64,000 nucleotides of DNA from Icerya purchasi (lineage: Eukaryota; Arthropoda; Insecta; Hemiptera; Monophlebidae). Under the pieces are notes generated by a model. The model did not search any database and was not told where the DNA came from. It saw nothing but the letters and a program-made list of their open reading frames with translations. Of this stretch, positions 53,661 to 64,000 are shown piece by piece (positions within the stretch are counted from its first letter, which is position 1; each line of letters starts with the position of its first letter). The translations under genes were made by a program, and so were the position numbers. Location: the NCBI GenBank assembly GCA_039619475.1, contig CM077115.1, positions 145,580,274 through 145,644,273 of the forward strand, read 5' to 3'.

Positions 53661-54240
53661 GAAAATATTTATGAAAAAAAAAGAAAAAAATCATTTGACT
53701 AGACTGAAATGTTTTTTTTTACGGCACTATTGTGTAAATTATTATTTCGCAGTGATCTTAAATAAAAATTACAACTAAAACACAAGTGATTTAAGGCAAA
53801 ACGACAGCACATCTACGGGAAAATGTGAAATAAGCGGTTTCGCAAACATTATTATTAAATACGAATTTTTAAAAAATATATAAAATTACGAGTAATACGG
53901 GGTCGTGTAGGGAGGCAAGAGCTACACATAGCCTGGCGAGATGCTAAAACATAATGCACGTGCTGTAAATGATAAAAAAAGTAAATACAAAAAAATGGAA
54001 GAATAAAAGATCTAAAGAATTTCGAATTTATCGACACCAGCACCCTGCATTACTTTAGTGAAATGATGAGAAATTTAACTCTTAAGCGATTTAATAATCT
54101 GGAATTTTTGTGCACACTGTAATTAAGTGATGTTTCGATTATTTATTGAAATACGGTTTTGATGTAAACGAGAAAAATGAGAAGTGTGATTATTAATTAT
54201 TATTCTAGTCGATATGAAAAGTGTGAGGCTTTATGAAGTC
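53661..54240. other. Spacer between two oppositely oriented LINE-A copies
   Basis: No feature recognised. Confidence 0.35.
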
Positions 54241-55011
54241 CTTATTATATCGGATTCCCACAGTGTCGTTCAAGCCACCTCCTCTTCTTTTCCTTCTTCC
54301 TCTGTTGATTACATAATCCTTCTCATATGCTCTCTTATTCACAACATTTTCCTTTCTCACTCTATCTCCAAATTGACCTAATCTGGAATCGAGGGTAACG
54401 AGTCGGCCGATACACTAGCTCGTTCATCCTCTTCTACCGGTGAATTTCTCAGCGTCTTTTCATCTCATAATATTAATCTCCTCTCCACTTCAGCTCATTC
54501 CAAACTTTGGTTAAATTCGTATTTCTCCTCATTCTCAAATCCGGATTCCTTCCATCTCTTTATCCAGCCTAATCTACCGTCTTATCCATGGTTTTTCAAT
54601 TTTCCCTCTATGCGGCGTTCAACTCTCTCTGCAATCTGTCGCCTACGCTTTGGGCACAGTTTGCTTCCTGCTTCCCTATTTCGCTTTGCTCTAGTCCTCT
54701 CTCCTCACTGTCCCCTGCACCCTTCCTCTCACAACTTTATAGGTGACGCTAATCACATTTTGTTTGAGTGCACTTATATCGCTTCCGAACGTTCTTCCTT
54801 ATACTCTTCTCTTTTGTCAAGTGGTCTTCCAACTCCGTATTGTGCATCTTTTGTCCTCTCCTTGCCATCACCCTCGGTCATTCCAGCACTTGAGTCTTTC
54901 CTATCTTCCATATCTGATCGCATAAACATCTGATTCCGCTGCTCATTCTTTCCTCTCTTCTTGGGCCAATGTCTTTATGACGAACCCAAAAAAAAAAAAA
55001 GAAAAAAAAAG
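54241..55011 (+). mobile_element. LINE-A copy 4: RNase H, C-terminus and poly(A) tail
   Basis: A plus-strand 3' fragment of LINE-A. A broken upstream part begins SDSHSVVQATS (RNase H catalytic region). The remainder is open from 54382 to the stop after 54933. The 3' UTR is only about 55 bp and ends TTGGGCCAATGTC and GACGAACCC with an A-run (54988-55011). The 5' edge and the TSD are not clear. Confidence 0.8.
54382..54933 (+). pseudogene. LINE-A RNase H and zinc-knuckle-like C-terminus
   Basis: The open frame starts after a TAA at 54379-54381. It runs through SGIEGNESADTLARSSS (RNase H box), SSFSNPDSFHLFIQPN, ICRLRFGHSLLPASLFRF, then LSPHCPLHP and DANHILFECTYIASERSSLY. It ends SLPSPSVIPALESFLSSISD and three more residues. 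The RLRxGHxxL...C...HxxxEC pattern is the conserved tail after RNase H in insect LINEs of the I/Jockey group. At about 184 codons it is the longest intact LINE-A segment in this window and a good reference for the other copies. Confidence 0.8.
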
Positions 55012-55990
55012 GCCATAAAAAAGCTCTAGCAAGAGATGGAACCATAACCATTTAATAAGTATTGCTGGGCTACGCTTATGTATGTTTTTTTTGTTCTTTT
55101 CTATTTTTTAGGCTTAGGTTAGAAGTTAAGCCACAGACATTTTTCTTTTTTAGAAGGGAATGAAATTGTGCCCCCGAATCTGACAATTACTAAATAAGGT
55201 ACACATAAAGATTAAATCCGTTAAACGATTAAATTGAAGAAAATAAGATGAGAGATGTAAGGCAGAAGAAGAAATCGTTTTCTCCTCTAAATTATTTTGT
55301 AAAATGGCCCACTTTCGCCATGCAAAAAGAATGCGGCTCACAATCACATCAATATAGAGTATCGAAATGAACCGGATCCGTTTTTTATACAACAGTTAAA
55401 GATGGTCATATAAATAGTACGATAATAGTTTTACAACGGTCAACACCGGTAGGTTTGTTAACGTAGGTAAACAAAAAATAAAAAACAAAACTGTTTGACT
55501 GAAAATAATAAAACGTCTAAAACCAGGCTAGAGGCCCCGGTGCTGAATGATGAAGTAAGCTGCTGAACTCTCGTCTTTAATAGGCCAGGATGGTGCTATC
55601 TACATTATCGCAAAACTAAAAACAGAAAAGGATATTATCGATTATGACCATCCACCATCGTTGTAGGTTTATCTCGAGTTTGATCTGTTAAAGACAGATC
55701 GGAGTTCTAAAGAAGGCCGGATCATCATATTCAGGCGGTTAATAGCAACAGCATTCAGATCAGAGTAATTCTATTTCCACATTTATATACGTCTTATGAT
55801 CGTAAGTGGTTCGGCAAAATGCGTATCATCTCGCACAAAAATGCCGTTATTCAAGAGTATTAGCCTGATGCGTAATCACTGCGATCGCATTAGCAGCACT
55901 TTAAGTGTTTCACTAAAAAACGAAACGCGTTCACCTCAAAAGACATATCCATGTTACAATGTACTTCTGTAAAAATGTCCGGGGAGGCAG
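55012..55990. other. Unassigned stretch
   Basis: No supported gene; the minus-strand frame at 55150-55392 has no recognised domain. Confidence 0.35.
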
Positions 55991-57000
55991 CGGTCTTATT
56001 CTTTTTCTTTAAGGGGGTATCTCCTAGTCTAGGGGCACGAATTTAGGAGGGTTTTTCAAGCTCAATAAAAAAGAAACAATAAACATTTTTACTACCCAAT
56101 TTTTTACTATTATTTATTCATGTTTTAAGAATGCACAAAAAAATTATTAAAAAAAAAAATTAAAAATTCACAAAGTTATGGCTGATTAAGTGGAGGAGTA
56201 AAAAAGAAGGGCGTGTCCTGGTTGCTACGATTCCAACCCTTCTAGTCATCTGAAATAAAAAAAAAAAAAGATTTTTAGTTAATAAGGATGTGGTTATAGC
56301 CCCTACCTCAGAGAAGAAAAAAAAAAAATTCTCGTAAAATGGTGACTCTTTTAAAAAAAAAAAGATTGATTTTTTACCTGTTTTTTGACTTTTATAAATT
56401 TTTTATTAAAAATCAAAATTTTGCCTTTATTCTGGTAGGAGCTATAGAGGGATATACAAAGAAAATCCATACCCAATTTCAAGTATTTATTAGAACTTGA
56501 TCTATCATGTCAACCGTTTTGGAAAAAAGTAGTTTCGAGAAAAAGGCGTTTCAGGTTTCGAAAGATTCAGGTAAAGTTTCAGGGGCAGTCTAATTGTCAT
56601 AGAACGGTGGTACGTTATACTTAGATTTTCTTAATCGGCGATTCCATACAATGGACCACCCCTTCTTCTACCTCAAATTGTACCTTTTTCTGAAGTTCTA
56701 AAACTAGACGAGCAGTCCTAGCTTTCTTTGAAGCATCAGGAGCTCGGATTTCATTCAATCCGAATTCCGCCGGACAGTCTAAATGTTGTTTTATTTATTG
56801 TCTATCTGGCCGCACAGCACTTCCTTTGTTACTTTTTTCATCCATTTTACACTTCATAAATAAAATATTCACTCAAAATTTTATATTTTTGGACTGTAGA
56901 GTACGCAAATCTACGATGCTTGAGGATTGAAACGAAACTGACTTGAACTGAACATTAAACAAGAAAAGATTTCAACAAAATACGTTATGCAATGGCCTTT
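55991..57000. other. Repeat-like stretch, possible decayed transposon
   Basis: Contains many short A-runs and phrases I associate with dispersed insect repeats (AGTTTCGAGAAAAAGGCGTT, GGAGCTATAGAGGGATATAC). On the minus strand 56850-56600 can be read MDEKSNKGSAVRPDRQ, stop, then NEIRAPDASKKARTARLVLE and LQKKVQFEVEEGVVHCMESP. This looks like a real but broken coding piece of unknown identity. Confidence 0.35.
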
Positions 57001-58360
57001 AATCGATTTTTAAATATATATATAATGTATAAAAGAGTTTGATTTATCCTCAGCTAATCGAAGAATGTGTCTAATGTGTTTATTGTTTGATCCGCTCCGA
57101 CTGAGCCGATTTAGTTGCCGCGTCACGAAAATAGCTGTAACTCCGTAAATAATTTTAATTTTTGCAAAAATATTTTTTGGGGACATATTCTTAAATGTCT
57201 TAACTATCAGAATATGAAAAAAAAAAATGTTTTCGATTTTTTCATATTTCTAGACACTTCAATTCCGATTTATGGTATAATTCGATCATTTGGGCCTCGC
57301 CACAGTCCAGGCATTACGTAATTCTTTTAGAACAGAGATTCGATTTCATTTGACCATGTGTCATTCTTTACAAAATAGTAATAAAAAAGTTTTTCAGAAC
57401 TGAAAAGTTCGATTTACGGTTTGCGTAGAAATTTTGGTTACACTTCTGTAACGCAAAAAACGTAACATGATTCGTAAATAACGCAAAAAATACCAGAATT
57501 TCTTATTATCTCTAGCGTCGGATGACATATAACACACATAGTATATTGCGACGAATTTGCCATTTCGGAGTAAGAAAAAACTAAAAAAAATATAAAAATA
57601 CAGAGCGAAACCTGCTTCGCATCGAGACGCGGGAGAGCCCATAATCAGTACTAGTAAACAACGAACGCACACCATCATTAAAGCCGGGCGAAAAAAACGC
57701 GAAAATACGAATATTTCACAGAAAAGAACATTTTGGCTTTTATTTCATAAATCGACTAGAATTCTAACGAACACTATACACGGAAATTTCACCGCAGATT
57801 TTAGCTAAAATACGTCACTTAACGGTAATTGTAACAGGATAAACGCAACTTAATCAGATTTTTAAAGTAACCGCCAAGTTTTATTATCATTCATTTTTTT
57901 TTTTAAATATAAAGCGAGTGCTCTAGTAATTAGGCTATTGCGACGAGTTTTACATAAACTAAATACGCAACTAAGATGCGATATACTCGATGAGGAATAG
58001 CGGAGAATTCCAAAATAATCTTGCACAAAGGCATTTATTAAAAAAAAAAAACATTCGGCATTTGGAAGTTTTTTCGGTTAAATAACGAACGGTTTTAATG
58101 GAAGTTAATATTGCGACCGGGTCGTCAAACGAAGAACAAGCCCGGCTAAAAAAACTGGGACAGCATGCAGGTAGACAGATTTGCGGCTCGTGACCAAATC
58201 ATGACCCCATATCCTAAATAACTGATTAAAGATTTTTAACAGCTGAAGATTTATTCTTTATAAAAATCCTTTTCTCATTAAAAAGGCAAACAGATATTTC
58301 AAGTTTCATCCTACTCTCATAACCTCCTTTGAGTTAGTTCTATAATACAATTTATTTATT
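57001..58360. other. Unassigned stretch
   Basis: No feature supported; short frames on both strands lack known domains. Confidence 0.35.
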
Positions 58361-58379
58361 TATATATATATATATATAT
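58361..58379. repeat. (AT)n microsatellite
   Basis: About nine AT units. Confidence 0.85.
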
Positions 58380-58904
58380 GAATTGTTTTTGCCATCATGT
58401 TTTAACAGTTGAAAGAAAGTAGATAAGGGTCGATTATGTGCCGACCGATATACTGCCACGGTTGTTAGCCGTGGAGATCAATTAGCAGCCACTCGTAATA
58501 TGGAGTACAGACGCTGACTAGATAGCCACTCTACTAGAGTCAGACGCTTCTGGGTTTCGGTTACTACTGAGGAGGTAGTGTTTTATGGTTTTTACGGCGA
58601 CCAAATCCCGCCGAGAGTGAAACATTCGTAGGATTTTGCAGACTTTTGTAAGTAGTTCCTCTAGCTACTCATCTACATCCTCTTGTCTCATTGCCCTGTC
58701 ACTACTGGAATCGTCTGTTTGAGACTTTCAACCAGAAGCCGCTCTTGGTTCACGACCGCTTATTGGTTATTCGCGGCTGACCTGCATATTTGTAGGCCGT
58801 TCCACTATCCACCAGCTATGGACGCGCCCCTTCCCGGTTAGAGCTCCGGACCCCAGAGAGATACATGAGTACCCCCTAGGCTAATTAGCCAAATATTTAC
58901 GTAC

Positions 58905-59216
58905 ATTCAAAGTCTAAAGAATAAATGGAGTTGGTTTGAGGAAGTGGAAAGCGATGTAAACGAAATTGGTATAGAATCAAGCGATATTGAAACCCGCCAC
59001 CCATTGAGAAAGAAGTTAGCAGAATATGTCAGCTTTAAGGTTAAACTGAAATCACGAAGGGGAAAACAGTGAACCGAAGAAAGAAAAAAGCAACATCGGC
59101 AGCGAATTCGACAATATTGGACACAAAAGAAAGCCAAAAGTTCAAACAGTTAAAATATCGTCGTCCTAAGATGGCCAATTCGAAAAAAAAAAAAATATGC
59201 ATATATATATATATAT
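58905..59216 (+). pseudogene. LINE C-terminal end with A-rich tail
   Basis: The plus-strand frame from 58905 reads NKWSWFEEVESDVNEIGI and then HPLRKKLAEYVSF, resembling the WWxxVxxDLxxLGI...DRxxWRxxV end of some LINE proteins. After a stop and a shift, TEERKKQHRQRIRQYWTQKK is read at about 59073-59135, a basic tail also seen at the end of some LINE ORFs. The piece ends in an A-run and TATATA repeat (59187-59216). The clade is uncertain. Confidence 0.5.
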
Positions 59217-59370
59217 CTAGCATACTGTCTAAAGTGCTATTTTTAGCTGCCAAGGCTAAGTATCTAGAGAAAATGAATTAACTTTAATAAACTGAAGGAC
59301 AGATGCTGTTATTGTCGATCAGTTAGCAAGGATATTAGTGACATTATCGGTGTTGTTCCATGAGACTTGG
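59217..59370. other. Short unassigned spacer
   Basis: Lies between the plus-strand LINE end and the 3' end of the long minus-strand LINE; may hold the 3' UTR of the latter. Confidence 0.3.
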
Positions 59371-62100
59371 TCATCTGAAAAGGCCGCGCAGATACATAGT
59401 ATGTGCGATACGGTAGCGGCGCGGCTTTGAAGGCAGATTGGGTAGAAAGCAGGTGGCGGAGCTCTTCGGAATATAAAGTCGTCGGACAGGGCTATATGTA
59501 CTGCTCATAGCTGGCTTATAGCGCAACACTTTGTACGAGACATGTTTTCCACTGGCCACCATGGCTCAGTCCTCTTTTCATGCGGACAAGCATTTGACCA
59601 AGAACCAAGGTGAAACAGGCGGTTTTGCAAAGGCGTTTTCAAGCATGGGGGAAAGCATTGCTGATCGGGTAGATAATCGACCATCCGCTCATTCCAGGCA
59701 GCACCGGCTGGGCATTCATAAACACGCTATTGAGCACCCTTCTTGGACAGTCTATATAAGGGGTCTCGTGGATCTGAATCACCACCGGATGTTTGGTGCA
59801 AAGGTTTAATATTGCAGCTAGCGCGGCCGACAAATCAGTGGCCATTAGCGCATTTTGAGCCGTAGGCTGTAGAGAGAGAATATACTGACAACAGAAGAAT
59901 ATCCTGTAGATCTCCGCGTCCACAACTGCACAATTGTCATCGAGTCTCACTGCTTGTGATACATCGCATGTCTCAAAAGCACAGGCAACGGACGATGATC
60001 CATCAGTTGGACGGGCTTTAGCTGTATCCGTGTAGAATATTAAAAATAGTCTGGATATTTCTGTATCGTGGCTCGTGCTATTGGCGCGATATCAGGAATG
60101 CCGGGGTTTTAAATCAACACAGATGGTTATGGGGTCTTACGACGGTACCGGTGTGTTGAGCGTTTTTTAGGGGAAATTAATTTCGCCTATCCTCCAGTCT
60201 GACAAGAGCTTTAGAATCTCAGGTAGTGCGTCGTTATAGAAATTTCGGGTGCCAATGAGTATCTAGGGAGAGGCAGATTACACGTGAAAAGTGGATAGGT
60301 TTGTCGGTAGGTGTAAAATTCTCTGAAATATTTTAATGGGGGAATGCCTTAAATAGTGCACAGACTAGCGGACGTGAAAGACCTATGTGCGCGCCAAATT
60401 GTGCAAAGGGCGGCGCGGTGCACTGCATCAATAGATTTAAACAAAGAACAACTGGCTGATGAATAGTCCTGCGATACATAGTTGATTCTGGAGAGGACCA
60501 AAGGCTTGTAGATGGAATGAAGGGTTTCAGGAGGGAAATGGTATTTTGCCAAATACTCGAGAATTGATAAAACGTTGTAACATTCAACTCAGAGGTTAAC
60601 TATGTTAGGACACCACGCTGGTTTATTATCGAAAAGTAGGCTAAGGAATTTAGTATAGTAGGTTGGAAGAGGATTGGAGAGTTTTCGAGTTTTACGGAAA
60701 CACTAGGAATGGTTTGATACCCCTCATAGAGCTCAACACATACAGTTTTTGACGGTGAAAAGGTAAAACCGTCATCAACACATCGGGACTGCAGTTTATT
60801 GACACTCTTTTGTAGTATCTTTTGAGTATTAGCTGGAAGAGAGGAAAACAAAGAAATGCTTGTTATCAGTATAAAGACGGACAACCACAGGCGGCGTGAT
60901 ACATTCAGCTATTCCGTTAATATGGAACAAAGTTGAACTCGGGGCAGAGTCTTATGATAGACCATTCTTGGTTTGAGCGATAACCGGACGTTGGCAAACC
61001 AGTCTTAACGTGGAACGTCCTATTTGTTAGGAAATTGCGTAAATAATTGGCCATATTTCCAACTATGCCAGTTGATACGAGCTTTAGATAGTAAACTGTA
61101 GCCCACAATCTATAAAACGCATTTTCTATAAAAGACGGAGTGTACATATTGCCGGCGCTGGTATGCTGTTAATATTTGCCTTTGTAGGCCTGGTAAGTGG
61201 TTAGCTGTAATTTGCGTTTTTTGTCCTCCGGCCTATACTGCAGATATGAGATCATCATTTTGCTCGTAGAAGAAAGGAAGGCGCCGGTTAACTATTTTCT
61301 CCAGAGTTTCGGCAAGAATACTTAGGAGGGATATGGGTTTGGGGCTTTTATTTTGTTTCCAGACGGGAATTACAGCTAGTAATTTCCATGGGGCCCTAGA
61401 ATGGAAGATGGAAGTTAATTATAAATATGCAGAAGCAATATTTTCGCGGGAGAAGACAAGTATTTCAGCATAAAGGGACGAATGGGGTTAGATCAAGTTA
61501 TTCCAGCTGGAGTGTAATACTTGATTGATACTCTAACTTTGACATGGCGAAGAGGCAGTGAAGGGACAAGGGAAGTCAAGAGTGGCGGGTATTGGGTATT
61601 GCTCTAACACATTCTTCTTTAGAGAAAGGCAGGCGAATAGTCTGATGAGGATGACGTGGTGGATAAATGTTCTGTAAAAGTATTTGCCACTTTCACCAAG
61701 TTTGATAAGAGCAATCCATTTTCCTGTAACGATACGGGGGTGAAAATGCGTTTGAGGCCGTTTATAATTTTGAGCCATAAAATGTTACTACTGGTAGTAG
61801 TTATGAAGATGGATATTATAAGATGTTGCCATGAGTCTTGCTTTTTGCGCTTGTCTCTTTGCGCATGGTGCTTCCTAAATTTTATCAAGTCGGAGACTAA
61901 GCCTGTCGACTTAAATTTCATCAACGTCCTCTTTTCTCTTGGCGCAGTGCTTCTCCAGAACATCAGGGCCCGTCGGGGTCTGAAGAATGGGGCTGCTTTG
62001 GGTCACCGTGGCAGCCCTAGAAATCGATTCTACAAAGATGTCAATATTATTTGCTACTGGTCCCAGTGGTTCGCAAGGGAAGCTTACTCTCATTGAAAAC
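59371..62100 (-). pseudogene. LINE-E: long minus-strand I/Jockey-like relic
   Basis: Broken frames read in the correct order for an RNase H-bearing LINE over about 2.7 kb. At 62093-61619 is the linker between endonuclease and RT (TGLVSDLIKFRKHHAQRDK, KKQDSWQHLIISI, then LQENGLLLSNLVKVANTFTE). At 61147-60917 is the RT core piece TGIVGNMANYLRNFLTNRTF. At 60884-60600 is NKLQSRCVDDGFTFSPSKT, the part after the active site. At 60552-60349 is LHSIYKPLVLSRINYVS and AVHRAALCTIWRAH. At 59950-59639 an RNase H start is read (RLDDNCAVVDAEIYRI). At 59562-59371 is the C-terminal block. Each part needs a frame change. It is a different family from LINE-A by wording. The 5' limit is unsure; 62100-62400 may hold more. 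Confidence 0.75.
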
Positions 62101-62617
62101 GCAATCTAGTCTGCCTTATGGAATAAAAGCCGTAGTTAACAGAATCTTCGTGTTTTAGTTCGTCCACTTCTATTTGATCTTTCGGAAGGACTGCAGTGTA
62201 GCGTTCCCTTAGGTTCCTTACTGTTCTCAGCAGATTCTAGGGTTTAGAGGTGGGGTTTTTTAACGGCTGCTGGATTGCCTTCCGCTTTGTTACCGACGGA
62301 ATTCTTCAAAGTTACATGAAAAATTCGTAGGAAATTTCTGAATGCTTCACAGTTTTGGAACGTTTTCTAGGTAAGCTTTAATGACTTAAGGAATTTTGGG
62401 AAATACGTTTAATAGTGTGATTTTTTGTGTTGAGTTATTTAATCTATGGCCGCTAATTACCGTATTATTTACTGAAATTTACGTGTTTTTTTGTCCTCTG
62501 ATGTGTGGGGGAATATTTGTGAAAATGGTTCTCCACAGCTTTGGGTATTTATTACATAAATATTCCGGATGTTTGTTATTATATTTTATGCCATTTATAA
62601 ACTTAATTAATAAACAG
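62101..62617. other. Unassigned, possible 5' extension of LINE-E
   Basis: No clear domain. 62620-62639 is the T-run of the next LINE-A copy. Confidence 0.35.
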
Positions 62618-63600
62618 GATTTTTTTTTTTTTTTTTTTTGTGGGCGCGCCAGCGGCATTGACCCAACAACAGGTAAAACTAAGCTAAAAAACTAAATAGC
62701 TAGGCGGTCTGAAATGGACGCAACAAAGGGCAGCAGTGCAGGCGCCGCAGAATATGATGGAAAGGAGAGGATAAAGGAAGAGTCATTGGGAGTAGGGGGA
62801 CCTAATGACAAGAGCTGACTGTATAAAAGGGAGCGTTCATTACGTAGAGCAGGACACCACTCGAAGAAAATGTGATCAGCATCACATATACGAGAAGGAT
62901 CACAATCGTGAAGAGAACAATAAGGAGAAAGCGACAGAGCAAATCGAAAGTGAGAGGAGGAGAGGAGAGAATGATTGATCCGGAGACGAATTCGGAAGAC
63001 AGTAGAAGAGCGACGACCGAAAGGAATAGAATGGAACCAAGGCACGAGGAATCGGCTGAATAAAACGGTAATGCGAATGACGATTAGATAAATATCCTGT
63101 CAAAGTCTGGCGTGATTGGAGGTGGATAAAGAAAGGGTATCTGAAGAAGGGAAGTGGTTGAAGAATGAATCAAGGCGACCAGCAGAACGAGCCAAAGAAT
63201 CGGCTGTGTCATTGCCATCAATTCCAGAATGACTGGGGACCTATAAAAAATCAATAAGAATCGAGCGAGATGACTGTAGAGTGGAGGTAAAAGAATGAAT
63301 TGAGAGAATGATACTATTAGAGGAATGTGAAGGAGGAGAGGATAGGTCTTGAAGGACGCCTTTAGAGTCTGAAATAATGAGGAATTGGGAAAGGTCGCTT
63401 AAAGAGGAAATAAAAGAGATAGCCTGATGGATGGCAATCGAATCAGCAGAAAAAATAGTACAAAAGGAAGGGAGCCGGAAGGACTCAGAATGCCGAACAG
63501 GATTATAAAAGCTTTGATAATTAAATAATTTAAATTTTATCCGAGAAACATTTTTCTTCGGTTGTTTTCTAATACTACTTTCTAGACTAGTCTGCAAGCA
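62618..63600 (-). mobile_element. LINE-A copy 5: RNase H to poly(A) tail
   Basis: A minus-strand LINE-A fragment with its poly(A) tail shown as the T-run at 62620-62639. The tail is preceded (on the minus strand) by TTGGGTCAATGCCGCTGGCG and CGCCCAC, the tail text shared with SINE1. It covers RNase H and the C-terminus and stops within or just upstream of the RNase H start near 63600. No firm TSD: AATAAACAGGAT on the left and AATAAAACAGAT near 63670 are similar but imperfect and do not exactly abut the coding end. Confidence 0.8.
62692..63597 (-). pseudogene. LINE-A RNase H domain and C-terminus
   Basis: Minus-strand reading: FCTIFSADSIAIHQAISFIS (RNase H start), LSQFLIISDSKGVLQDLSS (second catalytic aspartate region) and, after a stop at 63243-63241, VPSHSGIDGNDTADSLARSA, the intact PSHxGIxGNDxAD box. 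The next frame (63045-62692) gives IRLRINHSLLSSSHFRFALS, LSPYCSLHDC, CDADHIFFEWCPALRNERSL and YSQLLSLGPPTPNDSSF, ending ASISDRLAI. The conserved cysteine of HIxFEC is changed to Trp before a later Cys. This copy preserves the RNase H active-site motifs better than the other LINE-A copies. Two frame breaks remain. Confidence 0.82.
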
Positions 63601-64000
63601 CTACCAGCTTTTGTTGGTTTGGTTAATTATATATAGAAAAAAAAAACAAAACAAAAAAACAACAACAAATAAAACAGATAAATAAAAATTAAAATACCAT
63701 CGAGTAAAAGCTCATCATTTCCGAGCTGTTTGGCAGGAGTTTGATTGCGTAATTATATTCACGCATCTCATTTAAACCGACGTAACAATCGCATAATAGT
63801 TGCCAACGTTGAAGAATGTATATTTTAACGGTTAAATTTGACGTCGCTGTTCAACCGACATTTCGGCAACCATTGAAACTGACTCGAAGTAGTCAGCTTC
63901 TGTTTCTTACAAACATGTTCATTTCCGACTTAGGCTGATGGTTCACAAAACGCCTTGACACTTTTATCTGCTGCGCTTTCTAGTTAACGTCAACCGAAAC
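63601..64000. other. Unassigned end of window
   Basis: A-rich low-complexity at 63636-63690, then no recognised feature. Confidence 0.35.

Noticed and set aside
61656..62096. 146-codon plus-strand frame
   Set aside because: It is antisense to the readable LINE-E linker region on the minus strand, which has recognisable motifs.

Overview
The window looks like intergenic DNA from an arthropod nuclear genome, most probably an insect. It is AT-rich, carries many simple repeats and poly(A)/poly(T) runs, and has no operon structure. Almost every recognisable reading frame belongs to a transposable element. I find no convincing host protein-coding gene. The best host-like signal is one weak exon-intron-exon structure near 23.83-23.99 kb. 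I cannot name the species.

Layout. 0-2.7 kb: no supported gene. 2.7-4.9 kb: three broken non-LTR retrotransposon (LINE) pieces. 6.0-7.9 kb: a 5'-truncated minus-strand LINE (here LINE-A, an RNase H-bearing family) with a perfect 14-bp target-site duplication (TSD). 8.2-8.8 kb: a solo LTR, matched by a second one at 37.0-37.6 kb, each with its own 5-bp TSD. 10.0-11.6 kb: a decayed Tc1-like transposon. 11.7-13.5 kb: a hAT transposase relic followed by an inverted repeat containing hAT-type ends. 14.7-15.8 kb: LINE-B (CR1/L2-like look), whose 3' UTR recurs at 44.4-44.9 kb. 21.4-23.1 kb: a structurally complete Tc1-like element with an uninterrupted 355-codon DD34E transposase and long repeats holding three binding-site-like motifs per end. 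24-32 kb: hAT-type MITEs, two SINE types, a 340-bp near-palindrome, a hammerhead-ribozyme-like motif and larger inverted repeats. 32.5-35.75 kb: a 3.2-kb foldback-type element with about 620-bp near-identical inverted arms and an 8- or 9-bp TSD. 36-48 kb: SINEs, MITEs and minisatellites. 49-55 kb and 58.9-63.6 kb: dense LINE relics.

How the parts work together. Two retroposon partnerships are visible. A tRNA-headed SINE (SINE1; about 26.7, 36.6, 47.9 and 52.7 kb) ends in the same short tail as the LINE-A copies. A second SINE (about 28.2-28.6 kb) ends like a LINE near 49.05 kb, with a small hairpin before the GAA-rich tail in both. In each case the SINE probably borrows the LINE's reverse transcriptase by mimicking its 3' end. 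The MITEs have hAT-type (8-bp TSD) or TA-type ends and would have depended on transposases supplied in trans.

Main candidates for something new: the 32.5-35.75 kb long-inverted-repeat element, whose interior encodes no recognisable transposase; the hammerhead-like motif at 30.94 kb; and the two LINE-SINE tail pairs. Family names are by motif recognition only; no database search was possible.
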